Below, one piece after another: positions 1-6,528 of a DNA stretch of 10,281 bases (position 1 is the first letter of the stretch; each line of letters starts with the position of its first letter). The position numbers were made by a program, and so were the translations under genes. The DNA is from Aequorivita sp. UBA3180 (lineage in GTDB: Bacteria; Bacteroidota; Bacteroidia; Flavobacteriales; Flavobacteriaceae), in the NCBI GenBank assembly GCA_002364215.1, contig DEXQ01000015.1, forward strand, positions 268,117 to 278,397, read 5' to 3'. The notes under the pieces are model-generated. The model was given only the letters and a program-made list of their open reading frames with translations, was not told where the DNA came from and did not search any database.

Positions 1-1856
1 GAAGGCATTACTTCGCCTTGGTAATTTGTTATTCCCACTTGTTTAGCGACAGCAGATGCGGTTTTATTATTATCTCCTGTAAGCATATAGACTTCAATAC
101 CTCTTTCTTGAAGCGTCTCTATAGCCTTTTTTGAAGTTTCTTTAATCTTGTCTGCAATGGCAAGTATTGCCAACACTTGTTTTTCATTTCCGAAGAAAAT
201 TACCGTCTTTGCTTGCTCTTCTAAACCTTCCGCTGTTTTCATTAAAGAAGCGTCGATTTGAATATTTTTCTCAAGCATTAACTTATGGTTACCCACAAAA
301 TATTTTGACCCATTTTCTGTTTGGGCTTTTACACCTTTTCCAGTAATACTTTCAAAGGAATCAATTTCAGCTTGTTCAATATTTTCCTCTTTCAAAAGTT
401 TTACCACTGCTTCTGCCAAAGGATGTTCTGATTGTGCTTCAATAGCCAAAAGAATTTGCTTGAATTCGTTTTGATTTTCAAGCTTATCCTTCCAGAGTAT
501 ATCAGTTACCAATGGTTTTCCTTCGGTAATGGTTCCAGTTTTATCAAGAATGACGGCATTCACTTTATAACCGAGTTCCAAACTTTCGGCATCTTTAATC
601 AGGATATTGTTTTCTGCTCCTTTGCCAATCCCCACCATTATGGCGGTTGGTGTTGCCAATCCTAATGCACAAGGACAAGCGATAACCAATACTGCTACAG
701 ATGTCAACAAGGCTTGTGAAAATGCATTATCGCCACCGACAAACATCCAAACGATGAACGTAACGATAGATATCCCCAATACGATGGGAACAAAAATTCC
801 CGCAATCTTATCGACCAATTTTTGCACAGGTGCTTTGCTTCCCTGTGCTTCCTGAACCATTTTTATGATTTGGGAAAGCAGGGTTTCGCCGCCTACCTTT
901 TCTGCTCTGAATTGAAAACTTCCTTTTTGATTGACGGTACCGGCAAATACTTTTTCCGATTTGGATTTTTGGACCGGGACCGGTTCGCCCGTAATCATAC
1001 TTTCATCTACATACGAACTGCCTTTTGATACTTCACCATCAACTGGGATTTTTTCTCCAGGACGTACCAAGATAGTTTGACCCACTTGGACTTCGGAAAT
1101 CTGGATTTCCTTTTCTTCGCCATTTTCTATTACCTTCAACGTTTTGGGCTGCAATCCAATCAGTTTTTTAATCGCTGAAGAAGTGTTCGATTTTGCCTTT
1201 TCTTCCAAGAGTTTCCCCAAGGAAATAAAGGTTATAATGACAGTAGCCGCCTCATAATAGACGTGAGGCTCGATACCACGGCTCAACCAAAATTCAGGAA
1301 AAAAGGTATTGAATATACTAAAAAGGAAAGCAATTCCGGTACTCAAGGCCACCAAGGTATCCATATTCGCCTTACCGTGTTTGGCTTGCTTGAAGGCATT
1401 GATGAAAAAACTGCGCCCAAACCAAAAAAGAATTGGAAAGGCCAATACCAATGAAATCCATTTGCCTGGTTCCCATTGCATATAGAACATTCCCAACACA
1501 AAAATGGGTAGCGTAAGTATCGCCGACCAGATGGTTCGGTTTTTTATGTCTTGATAGTGCTTTTGCTGTAGTTCTTGTTGTACTTCCGAAGGATTCTCCG
1601 CATCAATGATAATATCATAACCCACTTCGCGAAGTGCATTTTGAAGTTGATTAGGACTCAACTCTTTGTCGTACTCTACAAGAACAGAACTATTGGCAAA
1701 ATTTACGCTTGCATCAAAAACGCCTTCCGTATGTTTTAATACAGATTCAACGCTTGCTGCACACGATGCGCAGGTCATTCCTGTAACCGGGAATGATTCT
1801 TTTATTCCTTGTTTATGGCTCTTTTCTTTGGTTTCAAATATGTTAATTGTCTCCAT
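1..1856 (-). CDS. copA: Copper-type P1B heavy-metal ATPase, CopA-like (3' end outside window)
   Basis: Probable inner-membrane ATPase that pumps Cu+ or a similar soft metal ion out of the cytoplasm. The frame is open for 618 codons to the window edge. One N-terminal HMA domain carries GMTCASC (C29, C32). Membrane segments follow, then the transmembrane CPC metal site in ACPCALGLATP (C394-P395-C396), the phosphorylated aspartate in DKTGT (D438), the HP motif SEHPLAEA (H478) and TGDN (D595). The hinge GDGxND motif and last two membrane helices lie beyond base 1. CPC with these motifs fits the P1B-1 group; the final specificity residues are not visible. An in-frame ATG seven codons upstream (first base 1877) is an alternative start; neither start has a well-placed Shine-Dalgarno site. 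It is the third gene of the unit begun at 2829, about 100 bases after the second merTP gene. Confidence 0.93.
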   Translation of the reverse strand, partial: METINIFETKEKSHKQGIKESFPVTGMTCASCAASVESVLKHTEGVFDASVNFANSSVLVEYDKELSPNQLQNALREVGYDIIIDAENPSEVQQELQQKHYQDIKNRTIWSAILTLPIFVLGMFYMQWEPGKWISLVLAFPILFWFGRSFFINAFKQAKHGKANMDTLVALSTGIAFLFSIFNTFFPEFWLSRGIEPHVYYEAATVIITFISLGKLLEEKAKSNTSSAIKKLIGLQPKTLKVIENGEEKEIQISEVQVGQTILVRPGEKIPVDGEVSKGSSYVDESMITGEPVPVQKSKSEKVFAGTVNQKGSFQFRAEKVGGETLLSQIIKMVQEAQGSKAPVQKLVDKIAGIFVPIVLGISIVTFIVWMFVGGDNAFSQALLTSVAVLVIACPCALGLATPTAIMVGIGKGAENNILIKDAESLELGYKVNAVILDKTGTITEGKPLVTDILWKDKLENQNEFKQILLAIEAQSEHPLAEAVVKLLKEENIEQAEIDSFESITGKGVKAQTENGSKYFVGNHKLMLEKNIQIDASLMKTAEGLEEQAKTVIFFGNEKQVLAILAIADKIKETSKKAIETLQERGIEVYMLTGDNNKTASAVAKQVGITNYQGEVMP

Positions 1857-1957
1857 AATCCTATTCTGATTTGACATTTACAAAATTCAGAAAATAGCCT
1901 GAAGAACTTGTTATGGAATATGCCGAAAAAGTTGTAGAATTAGTTTATTCACCTTTA

Positions 1958-2557
1958 TTATTTTTTAATCCTATATCCTTTTATTTGAATCACTTCTTCT
2001 ATTTCATTGACGCTTGTTTTTGTGCTATCAAATTTAATTTCAGAAGTCCCTTTTATGTAAGAAGTATTGATTTCTAGAATTCCATCTAATTTTTTCACTG
2101 AATAATTGATATTTTCTTCACAACCAGTACATACCATCCCTTCAATAGAAAGCTTTATAGATTGAATATCTGTTTGGTTTACAATTACAGCATCGTTTCC
2201 TATTGATTTGTGAAACAATTGAGGATAATATGAAACCAATGTCATTACAGCCACAAACGCAGCAACCAACCACACATAGAATTTTGATTTAAAAAATGAT
2301 GGTTTATCAGTTTCACAGTTGCTGCAATCAACCTTCTTCTTTTTATAAACTTGATAAAAAGCAAAGCCCAAGGACAAAAAAGCAATTGCCAACAAATAAG
2401 GTTTTAAAGCGATGAGCCAGGAGAAATACACTGAGCTACCACTAATACCTGCGACACCTGTCAGCAATAGTGGTCCCCAACAGCAAAGCTTTAGGGAAAC
2501 TGCTGAAAATACAGCAGTCCCCATAGATGCTTTTTTGTTAAATTGAACTATTCCCAT
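1958..2557 (-). CDS. merTP: Second MerT-MerP fusion transporter (MerTP)
   Basis: Inner-membrane metal uptake protein of the MerT type with a C-terminal MerP-like HMA domain, 199 residues. The first membrane segment carries the vicinal cysteine pair in LCCWGP (C25, C26), as in MerT. Further hydrophobic segments lie near 46-70 and 94-112. A cytoplasmic loop between them carries CSNC (C78, C81), a possible hand-over site. The C-terminal HMA domain has GMVCTGC (C143, C146). The protein is a clear paralogue of the product at 5401-6015, sharing the VIVNQ linker and overall layout, but its loop has CxxC where the other has CxC. It starts two bases after the thioredoxin-like gene stop, so the two are translationally close. 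Grouped with a CopA-type ATPase rather than MerA, it may serve a different metal; that is inference. Confidence 0.88.
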   Translation of the reverse strand: MGIVQFNKKASMGTAVFSAVSLKLCCWGPLLLTGVAGISGSSVYFSWLIALKPYLLAIAFLSLGFAFYQVYKKKKVDCSNCETDKPSFFKSKFYVWLVAAFVAVMTLVSYYPQLFHKSIGNDAVIVNQTDIQSIKLSIEGMVCTGCEENINYSVKKLDGILEINTSYIKGTSEIKFDSTKTSVNEIEEVIQIKGYRIKK

Positions 2558-2559
2558 CT

Positions 2560-2829
2560 CTAACAGCTTCCTATTCCTGCATTGGTCAAATAATCTTTTG
2601 TTATTGCGATGTTTGTACAGCAGTCTAATAGTTTTCCATTAACAGCAATTGCAGGAACTCTTTTAACTCCATATTCCTTCATTTTTGAAATACAGATTTT
2701 ACTTTCGCATTGCTCGGATAGATTATGAAGTGTGATTTCGCAGTCTTTTCCTGCTGTCTCCTTTACTAATTGTACCACAGGCTCGCATACCGGGCAACCT
2801 GCTGTAAAAATCTCAATTTGTCGTTTCAT
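2560..2829 (-). CDS. Small cysteine-rich thioredoxin-fold protein
   Basis: An 89-residue cytoplasmic protein with a thioredoxin/glutaredoxin-like layout. A beta strand leads to CPVC (C12, C15), and VPAIAVNGK (about 58-66) supplies the cis-proline region of the fold. It resembles the small Thioredoxin_3 type. It has eight cysteines in all: C12, C15, C30, C41, C46, the vicinal pair C70-C71 and the final residue C89, far more than a simple redox protein needs. It may reduce or carry thiol-bound metal between the adjacent MerTP and its targets; this is inferred from context. It is the first gene of the unit driven by the promoter at 2859-2892, with a leader of roughly 25 bases. No signal peptide is visible. 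Confidence 0.8.
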   Translation of the reverse strand: MKRQIEIFTAGCPVCEPVVQLVKETAGKDCEITLHNLSEQCESKICISKMKEYGVKRVPAIAVNGKLLDCCTNIAITKDYLTNAGIGSC

Positions 2830-2858
2830 CTTATGTTATGTTTAAATTAATAATGGAA

Positions 2859-2892
2859 CAAAGATGAGAACGTTAGGTAGGGGGTCACCAAA
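2859..2892 (-). promoter_or_regulatory. Bacteroidota-type promoter for the trx-merTP-copA unit
   Basis: Reading the minus strand, TTTG (2892-2889) matches the -33 element and CATCTTTG (2866-2859) matches TAnnTTTG at seven of eight letters. The spacing between them is 22 bases, within the usual range for this phylum. The -33 box begins only a few bases after the csoR-like stop codon at 2899. Transcription would start near 2853, giving a short leader before the ATG at 2829. No experimental start is available. Confidence 0.6.
2876..2889 (-). promoter_or_regulatory. Candidate CsoR/RcnR-family operator (G-tract with inverted flanks)
   Basis: The plus-strand sequence GGTAGGGGGTCACC has a G5 tract flanked by GGT and ACC, an inverted pair. 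CsoR/RcnR-family repressors typically bind G/C tracts flanked by short inverted repeats, as in the RcnR site TACTG6NAGTA. The site sits between the -33 and -7 boxes, so a bound repressor would block RNA polymerase. The gene for a repressor of this family ends ten bases upstream. I saw no second copy in the window. Confidence 0.55.
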
Positions 2893-2898
2893 CTTTTT

Positions 2899-3285
2899 TT
2901 AACCTTTTTTTTCGTTGTAGTTTTTTAATCGAGTTTCAATGGCTTGAATTTCTTTTAACTTGTTAGTTAAATCGGATAATTCTAAGTTTGGGAATTCACT
3001 TTTTAAATATTCAATTTTATCTTCATTGCCACAATTGCCTGGGCAAGAGTCCACGGCCTTTACAATTCCAATAGCAAGTGCTTTTCGATAGACTTCATCC
3101 AGCAGTAAGTAATGTGCTTTTTGAATCCCCTTATCAATGGATTTGAACTGTATGTTTATTTGTTCGGGGTCCTTTCCTTCATCAAGCATTTTAACAATGC
3201 CGTTTAATTGACCACTCAAAGTTTTTAATCTGGATTTAATATCCAAGATTAAATCAGTAGGTAATTTGTACTGTTCTCCTTTCAT
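2899..3285 (-). CDS. CsoR/RcnR (DUF156)-family metal-sensing repressor, atypical ligands
   Basis: A 128-residue all-helical repressor. Its core matches the CsoR/RcnR/FrmR family: RLKTLSGQLNGIVKMLDEGK (19-38) corresponds to the R-x-GQ-x-GI-x-x-M segment that contacts DNA, and helix 2 runs from about 47 to 71. By eye alignment, the classical CsoR ligands are absent: the first cysteine position is P40, and the later His and Cys positions are near E64 and K68. Its only cysteines are C81 and C85 in SCPGNCGNE, with H58 in helix 2. The C-terminal 40 residues extend beyond a short CsoR and look helical and charged. It begins nine bases after the merA stop, so it is co-transcribed with the mer genes. 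Its likely target is the operator at 2876-2889. The inducer is unknown. Confidence 0.82.
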   Translation of the reverse strand: MKGEQYKLPTDLILDIKSRLKTLSGQLNGIVKMLDEGKDPEQINIQFKSIDKGIQKAHYLLLDEVYRKALAIGIVKAVDSCPGNCGNEDKIEYLKSEFPNLELSDLTNKLKEIQAIETRLKNYNEKKG

Positions 3286-3294
3286 AACTCAAAC

Positions 3295-5001
3295 TTAACT
3301 CGCGCAGCAACTTAATTTGGAAACATCTTTCCCAAAGGTAATCGCTGCCAGTTTAACAGATTCTCCTAAAGTTAAATATGGATAAAAGCTTTCTGCTAAA
3401 TCTTTTACAGTGATTCCAAATTTAATAGCCATACTCAATTGTTGTATCAGTTCACCACCTTCAGGTGCAACTACTCTTGCGCCTATTAATTTATCGGTTT
3501 CAGTGTTGCGTATCAGTTTTATGAACCCTCTGGTATCTTGAGCTGCCAAGGCTCTTGGAACGTGAATTAAATCAAGTTTACTGACTTCAAAAGGAATTTC
3601 CTTTTTTTCTGCTTCAATTTCATCTATACCTGCTCCTGCGATTTGAGGGTCTGTAAATACTACCCAAGGTAATGATGAATAATCAATACTTGTTTTTGTT
3701 GATGAAAACGCATTGTGCACTGCTGTACTACCTTCGGTTGCTGCTGTATAAACAAATGCCGGTGTAATGGTGACATCTCCTGCTGCATAAATATTGGAAA
3801 TATTGGTTTCCATTTTTTCATTTACAATAATATGGCCGCTTACTGTTAACTTTAGGCCGATATTCTCAAGCCCTAATTTAGAGGTGTTAGGCTTCGTCCC
3901 TGTAGCCACCACAATATGTCCTTTTTCAACAATTTGAGTTGTGGAACCATCAGGACAATTACAATGAATAATTGTATCGTTACCTTTCTTTTCAAATTTA
4001 AACGCTCTAAAGTTTGGAAGGATTTCAATCCCTTCACTTTTCATTTGTTCTACCAAAACATCTGTAATATCTTTTGTTTGACTGCGTAATGGCCTGTCGG
4101 TAAATTCAATGATACGTACTTTTACACCCAATCTGTTGTAAGCCATCGCAATTTCCAAACCAATATAACCAGCTCCCATAATGGTCAAACTTTCAGGTTT
4201 TTCCTCTAAATCGAACAAGGTCACATTGGTTAAATAACCAACCTCATTCAGTCCTTCAATATTTGGAATATTGGTAGTTGCTCCTGTTGCCATTAGAATG
4301 TTGGTTGCTGTGTAGGTGTCTTTTCCATCCACAAGGATTGTTTTATTATCAACAAGTTCAGCCCAACCTGTACGCATTATCAGGTTTTCAAAATCACTTA
4401 CCACATCCATATATTTTTGTTGCTGAAGTGAAGCAACCAATGCTTTTTTATCTTTTATGGTTTGTGTAAAATCAATGTCTGCTCCTTTAGGTTTTATACC
4501 CTTAAAATTGGAATGCGTAGCGAGACGTACCGTTTCGGCAGCCCGAATAAGGTTTTTAGACGGTACACAACCCACATTTACGCAAGTGCCACCAAAATCT
4601 AATCCTGCATTTACCATAAGTGTTGTGAGCCCTAAACCTTCAGCTTTAATGGCTGCTGAAAATGCAGCTGAACCACCACCAATAATTATTAAATCGAATT
4701 GATTTTGGCCTTTGGAATTTACAGCGGAAACCTCTTCCTCGTCGACATTATTTACAACCGAATAATCACCAACGCTGTTTATAGCATCTATTACATTTGC
4801 CTTACTCATCTTATCAGCATCAAAATTAAATTCGCCTTTTCCGGTTTCGTGGTTAACTGTGGAACTTAAAACTCCTTCAGTTGCGTTCATATCCTTTTCG
4901 ATATGTGTTGCACAACCTTCACAGGTCATACCCTCAATTTCCAATGTAATGGTTTCTCTATTTTGAGGCATTTTGATTTTCATTTTAGCTGTATTTTTCA
5001 T
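3295..5001 (-). CDS. merA: Mercury(II) reductase MerA
   Basis: Cytoplasmic flavoprotein disulfide reductase that reduces Hg2+ to volatile Hg0 with NADPH. It has 568 residues, close to Tn501 MerA. An N-terminal HMA (NmerA) domain holds GMTCEGC (C27, C30) and passes Hg2+ to the core. The FAD-binding motif IIIGGGSAA lies near 105-113, the redox-active pair in GGTCVNVGCVPSK is C140 and C145, and a second dinucleotide motif, MGAGYIGLEIA, sits near 275. FAD-contacting YAAGDV lies near 408. The C-terminus ends SCCAS, so the essential vicinal pair C565-C566 is intact. Every catalytic feature expected of an active MerA is present. M7 and M11 are alternative starts. It sits 46 bases after merP and is followed nine bases later by the csoR-like gene. 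Confidence 0.97.
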   Translation of the reverse strand: MKNTAKMKIKMPQNRETITLEIEGMTCEGCATHIEKDMNATEGVLSSTVNHETGKGEFNFDADKMSKANVIDAINSVGDYSVVNNVDEEEVSAVNSKGQNQFDLIIIGGGSAAFSAAIKAEGLGLTTLMVNAGLDFGGTCVNVGCVPSKNLIRAAETVRLATHSNFKGIKPKGADIDFTQTIKDKKALVASLQQQKYMDVVSDFENLIMRTGWAELVDNKTILVDGKDTYTATNILMATGATTNIPNIEGLNEVGYLTNVTLFDLEEKPESLTIMGAGYIGLEIAMAYNRLGVKVRIIEFTDRPLRSQTKDITDVLVEQMKSEGIEILPNFRAFKFEKKGNDTIIHCNCPDGSTTQIVEKGHIVVATGTKPNTSKLGLENIGLKLTVSGHIIVNEKMETNISNIYAAGDVTITPAFVYTAATEGSTAVHNAFSSTKTSIDYSSLPWVVFTDPQIAGAGIDEIEAEKKEIPFEVSKLDLIHVPRALAAQDTRGFIKLIRNTETDKLIGARVVAPEGGELIQQLSMAIKFGITVKDLAESFYPYLTLGESVKLAAITFGKDVSKLSCCAS

Positions 5002-5047
5002 TGAAATCGGTACTGTTTACTTATTAAAAATTAGACCTTCCCTTTAA

Positions 5048-5383
5048 TTACTTCTTAATTACTTCGGCCTTAAACCCTTTCTTTTCTATGATAAGTTTTA
5101 GGGCTTTGATACTTGTTTTTGAACCATCAAACTCAATAACAGCAATATCTCCAGGGTATTCAACCGAATGTTCCAAAACACCATCTACTTCCTTTAATGC
5201 ATTATAAATAGCATTGGAACAACCAGCACAAGTAATGCCTGTAATTTTAAATTTCACCGTGGTTGCATTGTGTTTCTTTGAAGCTACTTCCACAACTTGA
5301 TTTGTAACCTCCTTGCTTTGTGATTTGGCCTGAAAAGAAAACAGCATTAAAGCCAAAATAGGCACTATTGATAGTTTTTTCAT
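5048..5383 (-). CDS. merP: Periplasmic mercury-binding protein MerP
   Basis: A 111-residue exported HMA protein expected to bind Hg2+ in the periplasm and hand it to the MerT membrane segment. A signal peptide is evident: MKKL, a hydrophobic run from about 5 to 17, and likely cleavage near residues 19-22. The mature part has one HMA domain with GITCAGC (C52, C55) and the usual beta-alpha-beta-beta-alpha-beta pattern ending GFKAEVIKK. The gene lies 17 bases after merTP and 46 bases before merA, inside the ArsR-led operon. Because the upstream MerTP already carries its own HMA domain, this free MerP is partly redundant and may add periplasmic binding capacity. Confidence 0.9.
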   Translation of the reverse strand: MKKLSIVPILALMLFSFQAKSQSKEVTNQVVEVASKKHNATTVKFKITGITCAGCSNAIYNALKEVDGVLEHSVEYPGDIAVIEFDGSKTSIKALKLIIEKKGFKAEVIKK

Positions 5384-5400
5384 AATGGGTAATTTTGCGT

Positions 5401-6015
5401 TTATTTATCTTTTATAACTTTGTATCCTGTTGAATTAATTGCCTTTTCAATAGCTACTTTAGAGGTTTTAGACTTATCAAACTCTACGATGGCATTTCCC
5501 TTTTCATACGAAGGGGTTACATTTATAATACCGTCCAATTCATTTACAGCGTGTTTTATGCTTTCTTCACAGCCAGCACAAGTCATTCCTTGAACATTAA
5601 AGTTTACAGTTTGAATATTTGATTGGTTTACAATGACCACTTCTTTTTTATTATCCGGATAAAAAATGGATGAATAATATGGAAATGCCAGCATTATAAT
5701 TGCAAATGCTGTTACTATTCCCAAAAAGGTTTTTGACTGTATAAATTTTGATTTTCCTTCCTTACCGGCAGGCAGGTCGTCCGTATCGCATTCACAATCG
5801 ATTTCTTTTTGAGGTTTTAGTTTTTGATACCAAGCAAAGCCGAGCACTAAAATTGTTAGCCCGATTAGATAAGGTCTAAAAGGCTCAAGCCAAGAAAATG
5901 TTGAGGCAATTCCACTTGTTCCCGCGATTAAAGCCAAAACGGGTGTAATACAACATAAAGAGGCTGTAATTGCAGTTAACAAACCTGCACCAATTAATTT
6001 GTTTTCACTTTTCAT
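5401..6015 (-). CDS. merTP: MerT-MerP fusion mercuric transporter (MerTP)
   Basis: A 204-residue inner-membrane Hg2+ importer. Segment 1 carries LCCITP (C21, C22), the MerT vicinal pair. Hydrophobic segments follow near 46-63 and 97-112. A C-terminal HMA domain with GMTCAGC (C146, C149) replaces a separate MerP. The loop between the second and third hydrophobic segments has DCECD (C74, C76). Directly after it, residues 81-87 (LPAGKEG) look inserted relative to the paralogue at 1958-2557 and are encoded by a GC-rich repeat-like block at 5756-5778. The start codon overlaps the repressor stop as ATGA, so translation is probably coupled. Together with MerP and MerA this forms the uptake-and-reduction core. 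Confidence 0.93.
   Translation of the reverse strand: MKSENKLIGAGLLTAITASLCCITPVLALIAGTSGIASTFSWLEPFRPYLIGLTILVLGFAWYQKLKPQKEIDCECDTDDLPAGKEGKSKFIQSKTFLGIVTAFAIIMLAFPYYSSIFYPDNKKEVVIVNQSNIQTVNFNVQGMTCAGCEESIKHAVNELDGIINVTPSYEKGNAIVEFDKSKTSKVAIEKAINSTGYKVIKDK
5756..5778. repeat. Short GC-rich repeat-like insert within merTP
   Basis: The plus strand here contains TTACCGGCAGGCAGGTC, a GC-rich island in AT-rich surroundings. On the coding strand it reads CCTGCCTGCCGG followed by a degenerate complementary arm, TAAGGAAGG. It resembles the CCTGCCTGCCGGCAGGCAGG palindrome family that I recall being dispersed in some flavobacterial genomes. It encodes LPAGKEG in the cytoplasmic linker of MerTP and has no counterpart in the second merTP. 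Only one copy is seen here, so its status as a genome repeat is inferred. Confidence 0.4.
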
Positions 6016-6386
6016 ATCGTTTCTAAAACTTTGTTTTTATCGAGTATTTCAAAAAACGGATTTAATAATGTTGAATATTCAGGGGTTAGTGAGTAAAAAA
6101 TCGTTTGAGCATCTCTTTCGGTTTCCAATAGATTTCGGTCTTTCATTTTCCTTAAATGTTGCGAAATAGCAGAAATATTCATTTCGAGAATATCACTTAA
6201 GTCGCAAACGCAAAGTCGTTTCTCCTCAAAGAGTAGGTAAAGAATTTTTAGCCGAACATTATTTCCGACTAAAGAAAGTCCATTTGCCAAATAGTCAAAC
6301 GATTCATTTAATTCTGAAACTGTCTTTTTACAATGGTTTATCTGTTCAATATCTGCCTGTTGTCTTATGCAAGAATTATTTTTCAT
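6012..6386 (-). CDS. ArsR/SmtB-family metal-responsive repressor of the mer operon
   Basis: A 124-residue winged-helix repressor. The recognition region includes LCVCDLSDIL (C59, C61), the cysteine motif on helix alpha3 typical of ArsR/CadC sensors, followed by NISAISQHLRKMKDRNLL as the DNA-reading helix-turn-helix, and a wing near 86-100. Two further N-terminal cysteines, C6 and C19, could complete a CadC-like thiolate site. It would release DNA on binding Hg2+ or another soft metal, derepressing its own operon. It replaces the MerR activator of proteobacterial mer operons. It is the first gene of the operon, with its stop overlapping the merTP start, and it probably binds the palindrome at 6410-6431. 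The inducing metal is inferred from the merTP, merP and merA genes it leads. Confidence 0.9.
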   Translation of the reverse strand: MKNNSCIRQQADIEQINHCKKTVSELNESFDYLANGLSLVGNNVRLKILYLLFEEKRLCVCDLSDILEMNISAISQHLRKMKDRNLLETERDAQTIFYSLTPEYSTLLNPFFEILDKNKVLETI

Positions 6387-6390
6387 AAGG

Positions 6391-6421
6391 CAAAGTTACA
6401 ATTATTTCTTATTTAAGCAAA
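6391..6421 (-). promoter_or_regulatory. Bacteroidota-type promoter of the mer operon, near-leaderless
   Basis: On the minus strand, TTTG (6421-6418) and TAACTTTG (6398-6391, a perfect TAnnTTTG) are 19 bases apart, an excellent -33/-7 pair. Only four bases separate the -7 box from the repressor ATG at 6386. Since transcription normally starts several bases after this box, the mRNA would begin at or within a base or two of the start codon. That makes a leaderless repressor message likely. Confidence 0.75.
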
Positions 6422-6431
6422 TACTTAAATA
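6410..6431. promoter_or_regulatory. Palindromic operator for the ArsR-family repressor
   Basis: TATTTAAG (6410-6417) and CTTAAATA (6424-6431) form a perfect 8-bp inverted repeat around a six-base spacer. The spacer contains the -33 box of the mer promoter, so occupation by a dimer would exclude RNA polymerase. Size and AT-rich symmetry fit ArsR/SmtB operators. The rest of the interval up to 6528 is AT-rich and shows no gene or convincing terminator. Confidence 0.7.
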
Positions 6432-6528
6432 CAAAAAAGAATGATATGTAAATTTTGATCATTATGTTCCTTTTGTTTTGATTTGTGTTTTGCAAAAACT
6501 AAAACTGCCGAATTGTACATCTGTTCTT

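Noticed and set aside
432..1028. Several overlapping plus-strand frames opposite the ATPase gene
   Set aside because: They are antisense to a continuous, motif-complete P1B ATPase frame and encode no recognisable protein.
1872..1886. GAATTTTG-like -7 box just before the ATPase start
   Set aside because: No TTTG box occurs at the right distance upstream, so a separate ATPase promoter is not supported.
1886..1903. TTCAG...CTGAA inverted repeat upstream of the ATPase gene
   Set aside because: The stem has only five pairs and no T-run or promoter spacing supports a terminator or operator.
4278..4702. Plus-strand frames of 63 and 81 codons
   Set aside because: They lie antisense within merA, whose catalytic motifs and frame are intact.
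6480..6510. TTTTGCAAAA palindrome between the methyltransferase and mer operon as a terminator
   Set aside because: The stem is short and AT-only apart from one GC step, with no following T-run on the transcribed strand.
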